From Aspidapion aeneum (lineage: Eukaryota > Arthropoda > Insecta > Coleoptera > Brentidae): 64,000 nt of DNA. Below the pieces are notes generated by a model, which was not told the origin of the DNA, searched no databases, and was given only the letters and a program-made list of their open reading frames with translations. The stretch spans positions 129,198,140-129,262,139 of the forward strand of contig OY755039.1 of NCBI GenBank assembly GCA_963576565.1, written 5' to 3'. The position numbers and the translations under genes are program-made. Shown piece by piece: positions 20,501-30,583 of this stretch (position 1 is its first letter; each line of letters opens with the position of its first letter).

Positions 20501-22499
20501 CTCAGAAGTGATCTCTCATTTAGATCCCTCCTTAGTCAACCCCGCAGTTTTATCTCTCGATTCGGATGACGTCACTAAGGTCTTAGGCCTGTGCTGGCAT
20601 CCTTCATACGACGAGTTTCGATTTAACATATTACCTAATCAGCAAAGCTGTACTAAAAGGACGCTTCTCTCTTTTTTAGCACGCTGCTATGACCCCCATG
20701 GGTATCTTACCCCAGTAACATTCACTTTAAAATATTTGATTCAACAAATTTGGTTACTTGGTATTTCCTGGGACGCCACGCCTACTTTAGAAATAGTTCG
20801 TCAGTGGACACTCTATCAATCTGAATTTCAAGTTTTAGAAAAATTTAGTTTACCCCGCCACCTTGACATCACCAACGCCGAATCCATCGATCTCTGTGGT
20901 TTTTGTGATGCGAGTGAACGAGGGTACGCATGCGTAATATACTTACGTGTCTTACGAAACGCTAAATATCACATATATTTTGTTCTTGCGAAAAGTCGCA
21001 TCGCTCCACTTAAAAAATTTGTTAGTATTCCGAGAATAGAACTTCTAGCCGCTACTCTTTTATCTGAGGTCTTAAAATACACATATGATATATTCATAAA
21101 AAGGTTCACAATAAATAATATTTACGCTTTTTCGGACGCAATGGTTGTTTTACACTGGATAAAATCCCATCCAAGTAAATGGAAAACTTTTGTCGCAAAT
21201 CGTGTTAGTCTTATCCAAGATAATATTAATCCAGAATGTTGGTTATATACCCCCACCTTTCTCAATAGTGCCGATATAGCCAGCCGCGGCTGCTCGCCGA
21301 GTGAGATTTTAAATCATCCCCTATGGTGGGCCGCCCCTAGTTTTTTACAAGAATCTTTCGATAAATGGCCAACAAAAACCCCGCAAGTCAAAATAAATGA
21401 CAGTTTAGAGACTGAGGAACGAAAAAATGTTGCTCTGATTTCTTGTGACCGAATAACGGAAAATTTTTTAGATTCGCTTTTAAATAATAAATCCGATTTT
21501 TACGCTATACAACTACTTTTAGCCCGCAGTTTACGATTCATAAATAATTGTAGACTATCCGCAGACGTCAGAAAAAAGACAAATATAGATTATATCGATC
21601 TCTTTAACGCTTTAAAATGTTTGGCTAAGCACGAACAACAAAAATACTTTTCTGAAGTAATTCTTAACCTTCAAAACCAGAAAAAATGCATAAAACCCAT
21701 ACAAAAATTGAATCCCTTTTTAGACCAAGATGGTCTTATAAGAGTTGGAGGACGCATTCAACAAGCCATGACTATTTCTTACGGACAAAAACATCCTCTT
21801 CTTTTACCCAAGGAAAGTAGACTTTCTTATATTTTTATTGAATATATGCACAAAAAATATTTGCATGTTGGAGTGCAAACAGTCCAATATCTCATTAGTC
21901 AAATTTTTTGGATTTTATCTGCCAAACGCTTAATTAAAACGGTTTTATCCAAATGTGTTCGTTGCTTTCGCGTCAAACCGCATTCTTATGAGCAAATCAT
22001 GGGACAAATTCCGTCCTACCGCTTGATTCCACAAAAGCCTTTTACTTTTAGTGGAGTAGATTTTAGTGGTGCTATACCCATCACTCTCAGTAAACACAGA
22101 GGTGTAAAAACACAAAAAGCATATATCTGCCTTTTTATTTGTCTAAATACTAAAGCTTTACATCTCGAGTTAGTGTCAGATCTAACTTCGGACGCTTTTT
22201 TAGCTGCGCTACGTCGCTTTGTTGCCCGAAGAGGTTACATAAAAACTCTTTTTTCAGATAATGGCACAAATTTCGTTAAATCAAGCAAAGAATTGCTTGA
22301 TCTTGCAAGAAATGCTTGCACGCAACAAGCTATCGCCTGGAATTTTATCCCTCCATCAGCTCCCCACTTCGGCGGTCTTTGGGAGTCAGGGATAAAATCA
22401 GTAAAAACTCACTTAATTCGTACCATTGGCTCGCAAATTCTAAGTTATGAGGAGTTGTACAAATGTACATGGTTCTTTGTCAGATTGAGGCGATTTTAA
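17520..22499 (+). CDS. BEL/Pao gag-pol polyprotein, C-terminus frameshifted
   Basis: The start is ATG at 17520 (MSTQLKKL); the open frame extends 17 codons upstream without an ATG. The gag part contains FHGDITKFPTFLDMYNSSV, typical of the DUF1759 gag domain. A Cys/His-rich zinc region lies near residues 335-405 (CFNC at about 372). The aspartic protease has DSGSQNTFC at about 541 (DUF1758 type). Reverse transcriptase carries YIDD at 955-958. RNase H follows (GFCDASERGYA). The integrase has an HH-CC zinc region and catalytic Asp, Asp, Glu at about 1514, 1580 and 1622 (GVDFSG, SDNGTNF, GGLWESG). The frame then runs into a short foreign tail and stops at 22499; the true continuation lies in another frame at 22463-22948. 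Length is about 1,659 residues. In BEL/Pao the single polyprotein is cleaved by its own protease. Confidence 0.93.
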   Translation: MSTQLKKLVALRNVQHNRINTLHNLANACLTDDTKKPCLQVRLIDLDEMKETFFIYQNQIIEAYSASPERLEEENERLTEFDDSFYDIKRIQKQLFEVKIEAPQPQNLTQISNSSDPDRFMASLMPRLRIVEFHGDITKFPTFLDMYNSSVHNNPSIPTNAKFNLLLSYLKGPPLNVVKHLQITDANYIIAYNTLLKRYHNPRLSAQTYWRSVYNFPALKDDNPETLRRLLDVFSENIEALKTLNYDTDQWCFPLANILLDKLPEVLLSRFELANSRSNEMPKYQEIYNFLETQCNSLYSLQSKNRFKNNKQFYKNNASPYYTKTLLGTENTHSKDRCAFCDSNTHSIYLCHAFKGKSPYERYTYAKNKKLCFNCLSSIHLTNSCQSLRSCRYCPGNQRHHSLIHFERNSNYFNSQNQNRSHFDANVNFSHNLSNISPNASPSSAPRGYLASQQSFRSPATGCPLQNYSTQNNFPQSASSQNNQNFTSTSSNSQVPIATPSGSNPTHCGFISAQSQVLLSTILVKIQDVRGNFQTVRAVLDSGSQNTFCSQKLAQQLGLPRQPLCSNIQGVGGNSLTSDLGSIFIKICNFQKPDIFVSTQAIILQKVCTDLPSVKINTENWHFIKNLPLADPTFYNPSPVNLLIGMDLFPLIIQGEKIASDDPSHPFAMGTIFGYILMGQINQPLISTPPINALFCQNENDSLSQLISKFWETDCVPQKTHLKPEDEICENYFKQSVSRNQDGRYTVSLPFRTSENPPQFPAIKQVALIRFLSLEKKLLRDKNLYCEYSKFMNEYLELGHMDYDSEKEDDSDSYFIPHFAVVKNEAITTKTRVVFNASITDPFTHISLNQVLLSGPKLQKDIIQILLHFRLNPVTLTCDIQKMYRGININPDHQKYQKIFWRFNPNEKVSVFKLRTVTYGVNCSPYLALRTLQHLAESEYDNYPHAAKVILNDTYIDDVTTSCKTVQEALNLQQELTELLGNAGLKLHKWSSNRSEVISHLDPSLVNPAVLSLDSDDVTKVLGLCWHPSYDEFRFNILPNQQSCTKRTLLSFLARCYDPHGYLTPVTFTLKYLIQQIWLLGISWDATPTLEIVRQWTLYQSEFQVLEKFSLPRHLDITNAESIDLCGFCDASERGYACVIYLRVLRNAKYHIYFVLAKSRIAPLKKFVSIPRIELLAATLLSEVLKYTYDIFIKRFTINNIYAFSDAMVVLHWIKSHPSKWKTFVANRVSLIQDNINPECWLYTPTFLNSADIASRGCSPSEILNHPLWWAAPSFLQESFDKWPTKTPQVKINDSLETEERKNVALISCDRITENFLDSLLNNKSDFYAIQLLLARSLRFINNCRLSADVRKKTNIDYIDLFNALKCLAKHEQQKYFSEVILNLQNQKKCIKPIQKLNPFLDQDGLIRVGGRIQQAMTISYGQKHPLLLPKESRLSYIFIEYMHKKYLHVGVQTVQYLISQIFWILSAKRLIKTVLSKCVRCFRVKPHSYEQIMGQIPSYRLIPQKPFTFSGVDFSGAIPITLSKHRGVKTQKAYICLFICLNTKALHLELVSDLTSDAFLAALRRFVARRGYIKTLFSDNGTNFVKSSKELLDLARNACTQQAIAWNFIPPSAPHFGGLWESGIKSVKTHLIRTIGSQILSYEELYKCTWFFVRLRRF

Positions 22500-22948
22500 A
22501 TTCTCGCCCCTTGACCCCGCAATCTACCGACTCTAACGATCTACAGGTTTTAACACCGGGACATTTTTTAACACATGGACCTTTAGTTTCTGTTCCTGAT
22601 GAAGATTTTTCAAGTAAACCTGAGAATCGGTTATCGCGATGGAACTTGGTCCAACGAATACAAGCCGATTTTTGGCGTCGTTGGAGCCAAGAATTTTTAC
22701 ATACCCTTCAAGTACGAAATAAATGGTTGGAACCATGCGCAGAGCCAAAAATAGGTACCCTCGTTCTTATCAAAGACGAGTTATCACCGCCTCTTCAATG
22801 GCGGGTAGGTCGCATTATTGAAATTTTTAAAGGGCCTGATGGGCACGCTAGGGTGGCAAATGTTCGTACCGCGTCCGGTATCTTTAAACGACCTTTAGTC
22901 AAGCTTTGCCCCCTTCCAATTGATTCAGATTCACATACCGAAAAATGA
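22463..22948 (+). pseudogene. BEL/Pao integrase C-terminal part, displaced frame
   Basis: This frame holds LCQIEAILNSRPLTP, the conserved segment after the integrase core, then FLTHGPLVS, RWNLVQRIQADFWRRWSQEF and VLIKDELSPPLQWRVGRI, all typical of the BEL/Pao C-terminal domain (DUF5641). It should continue the 17520 frame. A near-duplicate GTACA-AAT-GTACA at about 22457-22470 adds eight bases and shifts the frame. The first Met here is not a real start. Confidence 0.9.
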
Positions 22949-22969
22949 TGCTCATTTTGGTGGGCCGAA

Positions 22970-23629
22970 TGAACAAGTTTCCCAACTTGTTTTTATTTTT
23001 GTAAATAATTATATTCTCTAATTTTCACTTAAAATTAGAGAAGCTATCTCTCTTAGTTTTTAAATATTTTTGGGTTACATTTTCTACGCTTACAAGCGTT
23101 TCTAGAATATTATTTTGATTTACTTTACGCTATATCTTTCCATATTTTAAATTTAAACTTCGCGCGCTTCTTCCAGCAATGAAGGATTTGAGATAAGCGG
23201 CTAAATTCGGCCTAGCAGACGAAAACGCCGATTGTCTGCGCGAAAACTCAACCACGCGCCACGTGCAAGGAAAGTCACCGCACCGCTATTATTTTATATT
23301 AAAATTGTGGAAACTATTAATTTTACGCTTTAGTTTATTAGATATTAGTGTTTGGAACATTTTGAACTATAGAACAATGGAGAGTCTGGTACTTCGCGTA
23401 TAATCGGGCTGGCCAGCCAAGTAGCTACAAAAGACATCTAATGGTAAGTCGTTTCTTGATAATTTTTCATTGCTGCGCTATTTTTAGTATTTAAGTTTTT
23501 AGGCTCTTTTTTCCCTGTTGGAGCCCTGTGGAAAGATACAGTCCCTCTTAACTCCACCACGTTTTTCTCGAGCTATCTCGAGTGGTCCTTCGGTATATTT
23601 TATTTTCTACAGAAGGCCTAACCTCACCA
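22970..23629 (+). repeat. BEL/Pao 3' LTR (660 bp)
   Basis: Same ends as the 5' LTR. It holds 44 bp (about 23518-23561, GGAGCCCTGTGGAAAGATAC onward) absent from the 5' copy; the rest matches as read. The purine-rich GGTGGGCCGAA just before it (22959-22969) is a candidate plus-strand primer site, though short and interrupted by CC. Confidence 0.95.
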
Positions 23630-23634
23630 GTCTC

Positions 23635-24980
23635 AATAATTGTTACTAAATTGTTTTTTGCCAAGGTAAAAGTTTGCAAATAATTGGAAAAATACTGTAA
23701 AATATCACTTTTGAGGGGAGCGAGAGGGGGATGCCCCGCCCTCCAATTTAAATGAATTTACCACGAAGAATTAGGTTTTAAGTTAATACTAATCAAAAAT
23801 ATTTTTTACTCACCTTGAGGATTATTTACTGAGTTACAAAAATGAACGTCGAAATTTTTGTTTGATTTGAGAATTTCTACAAACTCATTTATTTTTGTTT
23901 CAAGGCGGCTACTTTAAAAGGTTATGTCTAACTTATTAAATATTTAACTGTGTACAATGAGGTTTTAAACAAAAATACTTTTTTTAAAAAAAGAATGTGT
24001 TAAGGATACAAAATGCCACAAGAAAAATAAAAAATACATATTTTAAACATTTCCCCCTTTTTTCGTAGGCCTATGGAACGTGCCTTTAGAGGGTACTAAG
24101 CTACATGGTTAAAAAGGAAATTTTACCCGTTTGCAAAATGATCTTTAGAACATTTTGAAAAAAGTTGACCGTTTTCGAGTTATTAGCAAAAACCCGTCAA
24201 AAAGCACGTTCAAGGTAACAAACCCCCTGTTGGAGGGGGTGGTTCCGTTTCGTAAAATGTTCGGGCGATTCTTATGTATATCCATACCAATTGTGGTAAC
24301 GCAAAAAGTTTTGCATAAGGAGTCACATTGGCGAAAACGAAATTTTATTGAAGCTGCGTTTATAATGTAGAATAAAGAAGTTTTCAGCCAATCAAGCACG
24401 GACATACCAAACATATTATGAAAACCACTCCTTAAGCGAAATAAGCGTCTTAGGATTAAAAAAGGGGGCGGGTCGTCACACCTGACTGCACACCAAGTAT
24501 TATTATAAGTAGTCGCCTTTAGACTAGAAGGATTAGTTTACACTTGAAAACGGTTAGAGATACTTTCTAACTAAAACGTCGATATATCGATAAAGACAAT
24601 GGAAGTCGAAAATTTTATTTCTAAAAAAATATCTTATTTAATAGTGTAATATAAAAAAGTGCGATTAAATACCTCGGTAAATGGGTAGGTAATAACATTA
24701 TCAGGAAAGATAAAATTGTTTTTGCCGCGCCTGCTGACCTAATTAGCTCTTCTTTGTTACACTTAATTATTTTTTTCACTTTGTCCGTACCTTTCATTCA
24801 ACATTACTACGTAACTATCGAAACAATTTTAACGAACAAAACCACTCACCAGAGTAGGTATTTTGGCTTTTATGTGTACGCGTAAATAAATACAAATTTT
24901 TGTAGGTAGTTACAAATTTTATTTCTTTCAAACTGACACAAACTGCAAAACGTTAGAGCATAAACATGAGGCATACCCAT
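23635..24980. other. No gene seen
   Basis: AT-rich flank after the BEL/Pao element. The 24145-24414 frames overlap on both strands and show no domain. A GC-containing patch CCCCCTGTTGGAGGGGG at about 24223 is a short perfect-stem palindrome. Confidence 0.3.
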
Positions 24981-24984
24981 GCAT

Positions 24985-25530
24985 TCTCACACGCGATGTT
25001 TGAAACCAGAACCTTCATTTAATTCTTAATGTTCGTTTTTCGGGAGAGAGGATTTCGATTAATGCGCATGCGTCAGTTTTAGTGATTCTGGAACTCCGTT
25101 ACGTCACTACAATTTTTGACAATTGTCAAAAATTTAGGGTTATAAACCAGTTGATTGGGTGAAAATTTATCAAATTGTGGATTTAAATTGTAATTTTTCT
25201 AAAATTAATTATGCAGATTTATTGTGGACACCATGAAGAGTGTTTAATGGCATCTACAAACCTTTATTAACCTTATTAACAAATTATAAAGAAAAATACA
25301 AGTACTTACCTATGGAATGGCACTCCCTTACTCACGCATGTTTTACGTTAATTATATCCCATTTTTTCCAGAAAATAGCGTCAACCCCACACAGCAGCTA
25401 CATGACAAAGCACACGCATGAGCACTTGAAAATTCGTATGGTAATTTAAATTTGCCATTGTCTCCAAAGGAAGCTATAAATGCTTCACTTTTTAATTTTT
25501 TGAACATGTATTTATGCTCTAAAGTTTTTG
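24985..25530 (+). repeat. Dispersed repeat R, copy 3
   Basis: It aligns in order with 8280-8910, sharing ATGCGCATGCGT, GACAATTGTCAAAAATTTAG, TGAAGAGTGTTTAATGGCAT, CTATGGAATGGCACTCCCTT and ATGTATTTATGCTCTAAA. The site used by the satellite transposon in copy 2 is present here, uninterrupted, as AGCTACATGACA near 25408. The copy is shortened by several internal deletions. Confidence 0.8.
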
Positions 25531-25699
25531 GATAGACCTCGCGTGACTAGAGTTCTGCTCGTCAGTGTTCGTTCGTTCGTTTCGGTATTACTTATTGGCC
25601 CTGTCCGCTTATTGCACACAATTTGCCAGCTCAACTCGGTGGACACCCAGATAATCTGACTCGAGGTCCCTTGGTGCCCGGAACAATACAACTTATATA

Positions 25700-27008
25700 C
25701 TCTCATATTAACATATTAATAATAACCCCTTTATTATCACCTCTTCTCTGCCAAGAACAACATGGGTTTCAGAGAGGTAAATCCACAGTAAGCAATCTTC
25801 TTATTTACACAGAATATATATCGGAGACTTTGGAGAGCCGTTGTCAGGTGGATGCAATCTACACGGATTTCTCTAAAGCCGTTGATAAAATTAACCATAG
25901 GATCCTCTTAAGTAAGTTAAAACATCATGGCTTCTCTGGAGGGTTCTTTAGATGGATTATGAGCTACCTAAGCAAAAGAATTCAAATTGTTAATATAAAT
26001 AATATTCATTCATTTAGAATTAAAGTTTGCTCAGGAGTGCCTCAAGGGGGATATTTGTCACCACTTTTATTTAATTTATTTATCAATGATCTCCATTTCT
26101 GTATAAAAATCGGTAAATTTTTACTATTTGCAGATGATTTTAAATTATATTTAGTAATTGGATGTCATCAAGATTGCCTATTAATTCAGGAAGATTAAGA
26201 CTGCTTTAATTTATGGTGCCAAACTTAAACAAATGTAGTGTCATGAGATATTTCAGAATTCACAACCCAATAATATTCGACTACATCTTAAATTGTACTA
26301 CTTTAAACAGTGTGGATCAGATTAAGGTGTTATTTTTGATCAAAAAATGGAATTTAATTTGCACATTGAAAATATTTGCAACAAAAGTCTACGAGTGTTA
26401 GGGTATATATCGCATACTTTAGAGGAATTCAGTAACGTATATTGCTTTAAATTGTTGTACTGTTCTCTGGTGCGATCATTGATTGAGTATGCTAGTCAAA
26501 TTTGGAATCCGCACTACTTTAAATATGTTAGAAAAAATTCAGCGTAGGTTTTTAAGGTTAATAAACTACAAACTAAAAATACCAAAAGATCATATTGACT
26601 ACATATCTCTACAGAATTTATTGAGTATTCAATCTTTGGAAAAGCTGAGGTTTATGATGGATAGCAGGTTACTGTTTAAAATTATAGATAATAATGTTGA
26701 TTGTCCTAACTTCTTAGAAATGACCTCTTTTCAAATTCCACAAAGACAGACTAGAAATTATTCTTTATTATTTTTGCAATTTCATAGAACTGCACATGGA
26801 ATAAACTCTCCTCTTACTAGAATGGCAAATTCTTTAAATAAAATCGATGTAGATTTATTTAATGTAACAACAATTCAACAAGTTTGTGAAAAAATTTGCT
26901 CGATAATTTTTACTACATAATAATGTTAGTTATAGTTCATACTATTGTGATTTTTCTTTTTGTAAATGGCATGACCGTTGAGAATAAAAAAAAATAAAAA
27001 ATAAAAAT
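25700..27008 (+). mobile_element. Jockey-type LINE, 5'-truncated and decayed
   Basis: The element runs from an uncertain 5' point (25.70-25.74 kb) to an A-rich tail near 27,000 (AATAAAAAAAAATAAAAAAT). It encodes reverse transcriptase and the C-terminal part only; the endonuclease and ORF1 are missing, as is common after incomplete reverse transcription. I found no clear target-site duplication. Confidence 0.85.
25736..26920 (+). pseudogene. Jockey-type reverse transcriptase, multiple breaks
   Basis: The first part reads EQHGFQRGKSTVSNLL, YTDFSKAVDKINH, VPQGGYLSPLLFNLFIND and FADDFKLY, which are reverse-transcriptase blocks in order; the last is the F/YADD active site. A stop follows at 26196-26198. 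Later pieces continue in shifted frames: 26213-26401, then 26347-26547 (LGYISHTLEEF), then 26483-26920 (IQRRFLRLINYKL and the family's C-terminal region, LNKIDVDLFN). At least two frameshifts and one stop make it inactive. Clade is judged from the pattern of blocks, most like insect Jockey proteins. Confidence 0.88.
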
Positions 27009-27039
27009 ATTCATACTATATGAGGACCCAACGAGCCGG

Positions 27040-27370
27040 CCCACCAAGCACCCCCACGGTAGGCAATATTCTTTTCTCATAGAGGATTTAATTTTGCCTG
27101 ATGCTTTTTATCAAACACAGGGGTCTTTATCGTGCTAGCGCCATCTACGCTCTTAACACCGGACCATGTGACTTCCGAACCACGGCCTTACATTGATCAT
27201 TAACTTTGCTTACTTCGTTGATGCCCAAACTCAACCCAAGGCAGCTGTTGCCCCTACCTCCAGTGAATCTGTATTCACACCCGGATAGTAGGTTCGAGTT
27301 TGTAGTGGCAGGCATGGGATTTGAACCCACCACCCTCTGATTGTAAAGCGAACGCAATTTAAGTTGATGT
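27040..27370 (-). repeat. tRNA-derived SINE fragment
   Basis: On the minus strand GGTTCAAATCC (27317-27327 on the plus strand as its complement) is a match to the Pol III B box, inside GGTGGTGGGTTCAAATCCC, a T-arm-like segment. The body follows with less AT-rich sequence (about 27040-27310). The A box is not recognisable, so this is probably an old, 5'-damaged copy. The 70-residue open frame here is a chance reading of the SINE body. Confidence 0.55.
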
Positions 27371-28685
27371 TAAAGAGCAACCCTCAAATTCCCAATCGAC
27401 TTTAAATTGCAACAGTATTATAGCAACAATCATGCACCAGCGAAAGAGTTGATCCATAGGTTTGGCACATAGGTCAAAGTAGGCCCTTACCATCAAGCGA
27501 GAGAGAGAGAAAGAGAGAGCTATTAGTATGTAAGGCTACACTTTTATGATCCCTCAAAAAAGCACGAATTCACGAAAGTACTCTCAAATTGACAAAAAGT
27601 TGAAAGTTGCTCTCGATATAACTTTTCTGCGATTTATCGCATGACACATCCTAAAATATAAGCATTTGATCTATAAAACTATTTTTTAAAAAAATGTCAT
27701 AAAATAAGCCGTTACTAATTTTAATTGAAAATCTACGTGAATAGGCCTCCAAAGACACGGGAGGCATTAACTCTATGGCCACTTAAGAAGTTTCGCCATT
27801 TTACTCCATCATTGTTCTTTTTTTGGGGTCGAATAATAATTAGTATTAATGAGGCCGCCATTATATCCATGTCTGCGAAATCGCTAATTGAATAATTAGC
27901 AATACTAGTGCAGGAGATTGTTAGGAATGAAAATTACCCTTTACTGTACCACTGTACGAAACCAGCTTGGAAAAACGAAAAGCCTAAAACATGGTTTTCC
28001 AAATATACGAAAGTGGTTCCGCCTCCCTCCACAATACACTATAGGATAAAATATCCAAATTTGGCCAATATAGGAAAAAAATAGGTTTACCTTTTAGTTA
28101 TAAAATTACCACCAAAAGTATTTAAAATGACCAAGTCATCAATATTTGTAATAATAACATTTGAAATCTAAGTAGGCTGTGCTGTGCGCAAAGTCAGCTT
28201 ATACGTCAAATAAAGTATTAATTTGTTTTTTCTTTAAATATTTACTGATATTTCAAAAGGCGCTGTATCAAAGATATTAATTTAAAAGTGATTTTTTTAT
28301 TACCCATGGAGAACGAAGATAAGATTGATTAATTATATACCTTTAGTTTTTAGAAGCTTACATATTTTTTATTTGCTGGTTTTAAATTAATATATAGCAG
28401 AAATCTGGCAAAATAAATAAAATTGTTTGGTTAGGTTGAATTACAAAATGAGATCCGCAAGGATCCGATCAGGCCGATATGTAATAATATTCTTTAGAGT
28501 TTAAGCTAAAAGGCTGTTGAAAACCGTTTGCAACTATTTGCAACAAAGGAGTTTTTTTTTACTTTTAGATGAACTCTGCATTAAAAATCAAGACCTTTTT
28601 GATGTGTGGTTGTCTCAGATAACACAAGTTTCCTTTGAATTTATTCATCATTTTTGGGTAATACTAGTTTCCCTGTGTTGCCGAT
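27370..28685. other. No gene seen
   Basis: AT-rich with a GAGAGAGAGA run at about 27499-27520. I saw no repeat matching elsewhere in the window and no coding frame with a recognisable motif. Confidence 0.3.
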
Positions 28686-28740
28686 TGCGGTTCGGTTCGG
28701 TTCGGTTCGGTTCGGTTCGGTTCCCTGTGTTGCCGATTGC
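28672..28740 (+). repeat. (GGTTC)n microsatellite between duplicated flanks
   Basis: About six to seven GGTTC units (from about 28689) sit between two copies of CCCTGTGTTGCCGATTG. The paired flanks suggest a duplication or repair event that captured the microsatellite. Confidence 0.8.
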
Positions 28741-28744
28741 CTTT

Positions 28745-29197
28745 AAATTTGACAAACTTTGAGAACTACTGCTTTGAAACTGCTAATATTTTCATGAACA
28801 CTTATCCTTGGTTTCCAATGCCAGCTACTGTGCACAAGGTGCTTATTCACAGCAAGCAGATTTTGCAGAATTGTCCCTGGGCTCAGCTGGGTTTTTGGGA
28901 GAGGAAACCTCAGAAGCGAGAAACAAGATCTACAAGCATAATCGGAAATACCATGCCCGAAAAAGTACTAGAATAAATTATTTAACAGACATTTTCAAAA
29001 GGGCAATGGACAGTTCAGATCCGTTAATCTCAACTTTATCACTTATGTCACGAAAATCCAAACTGAATGAATATTTATCTAAATCAGGTTTACTTGAAAA
29101 TAACAGCCAATCCAGTAGTGTTGAGTCAGATCATGAATTTTTATTTGACATTTCAGAATTAGATAGCTTAGAGTTGGATTCAGAAATAAACGATTAG
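28745..29197 (+). pseudogene. C-terminal part of an unnamed insect repeat-family protein
   Basis: One frame (from about 28745) gives NYCFETANIFMNTYPWFPMPATVHKVLIH. A second (to the stop at 29197) gives LGSAGFLGEETSEARNK, then HARKSTRINYLTDIFKRAM, SSDPLIST and an acidic, Ser-rich tail. The two pieces read as one conserved sequence broken by a frameshift near 28,870. The pattern (YPW-MPATVHK-LIH, then E-SEARNK, then HARK-SR-N-L-D-F-RAM-SSDP) is one I recall from multicopy arthropod proteins of unknown function, probably transposon-linked. I know no domain name for it. The N-terminal part was not found upstream. Confidence 0.55.
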
Positions 29198-29199
29198 AA

Positions 29200-30575
29200 A
29201 GTAAAACTTCAAGAAAAGTTAAGTGATCTGTAATATTTAGACTTTGCTATTTTTGAGTAAATATCACTTGTTCTGTTTTTGCAAAATTTTTCAATATCCA
29301 GCCATTTTAATTTGAGGAAGTATCCAGGAATTCCGGATAATTAGGGTGAATGTACGATGTTTCATATGAATATAGAACTAGATTTGGCACTTTGGGGATT
29401 TTAAGGTTATTTAAAGGAAAGGGATAAAACATGAAGTTAACTTTTACGGTGAAACCTACATATTGCCAAGCTATAGGGCGTTCTAAAAATTCTGCTTTTT
29501 GAAAAGTGTCCATAATCCTTTATGTCTGATTTTTTATGTGTTGTCTTTTTATATTTTTAAAAAAGTAAACTTTAACTTTGATCTGTTTTATTTTAACTAC
29601 ATATGCGGTTGTCTTATATCTCCTATGCAAATTATTTTCAACACTCCAAAATTGCCCAATGGGGATCACCCTGTACATAATAAAATCTTATATAATTTAC
29701 TAAAATGATTTTAAACTCTTTAATAAACTACCTATAAAAAAAATAAAGACGTCTTTTCCTACTGTGCAATGGTAAACATTAGGTTGCCACCTATCTACAC
29801 AGCACGTGGTTGAAAAGCTACTTAAAAGTTAAGAGTGGGAGTTGTAATGGTTAAGCGAGACGAAACCTCAAGTAAATAGAGAGTTTTCCCTTCACCGTGA
29901 TTGGCTATAGAAAAACTGTAAGATGAGAAAGTGTTGTCTATAAAATATCATTTTATCTTTGTTTTCGTTTAGTTTTTCTTGTTTAGCTCATTAGCTAGAA
30001 TGTAAAGTAAACGTTAGGATTATCAGCAACGCCACTGCCATGGTTTCTCCAAGCTCTTAAAAGAGGCGATAATGGATTACTTAGGTCCAACTTACCTTCA
30101 ATAAAACCCCATTCTAAGTTTTGTTGAACTTAAACTAAATTCTCTAAATTAATTATCAGTAAAGAAAGTTAAGATTTGTCTATTTGAAGTACATTTTGCA
30201 GCTTGTTATTTTGGTAAGTTAAAGTTTTTATTTTCATATTTTGGGTCTTGTTTGTCTTATAGCTAATGAAATTGGTCTTTTAACAAGTTGTAAATCGCAA
30301 AAGAGTTTAATTTGAGTTCATTAAAGTTTGTAACGTTTTTAACACTGTTTTATGGTGGGCCAAACCGAAAATTGGGACAGTCGGTTTCAAAATTTTACAA
30401 AAATAAAATTTATAGCCACTTGCACCAAACATAACAGAAACTAGCACCCTCAAAAATGTTAAATTTATTTTTAGTGTGGATTCACTTGTACCAACAATTT
30501 TGAAGGCCACTAACGTGTGGCGGTGCTAAATTTATTTTATTCGAAGTTGATTTGGCCAAATGGCCAAGTGGCGTG
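29200..30575. other. No gene; one MITE end
   Basis: Mostly AT-rich. TTGCCCAATGGGGATCACCC followed by TGTA at about 29652-29676 resembles the right end of the 2494-3701 MITE family. I could not find a matching left end. The open frames here show no domains. Confidence 0.4.
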
Positions 30576-30583
30576 GTTGAGTT

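Larger units (their letters stand above)
16529..23634 (+). mobile_element. BEL/Pao LTR retrotransposon, near complete
   Basis: The element spans 16534-23629 with LTRs at both ends, and GTCTC is duplicated outside (16529-16533 and 23630-23634), the 5-bp duplication usual for this group. The LTRs begin TG and end CA. Between them is a single gag-pol frame in the BEL/Pao order: gag, zinc-binding region, aspartic protease, reverse transcriptase, RNase H, integrase. The element appears to have inserted recently because the LTRs match throughout except for one 44-bp indel. It cannot make an intact integrase from this copy, because the frame is broken near 22,460. There is no envelope-like frame after pol. 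Confidence 0.95.

Noticed and set aside
27145..27357. 70-residue minus-strand frame as a small gene
   Set aside because: It begins within a tRNA-like B-box region and reads through a SINE body.
27299..27360. Functional tRNA gene
   Set aside because: Only the T-arm-like B box is present; no cloverleaf or A box can be drawn.
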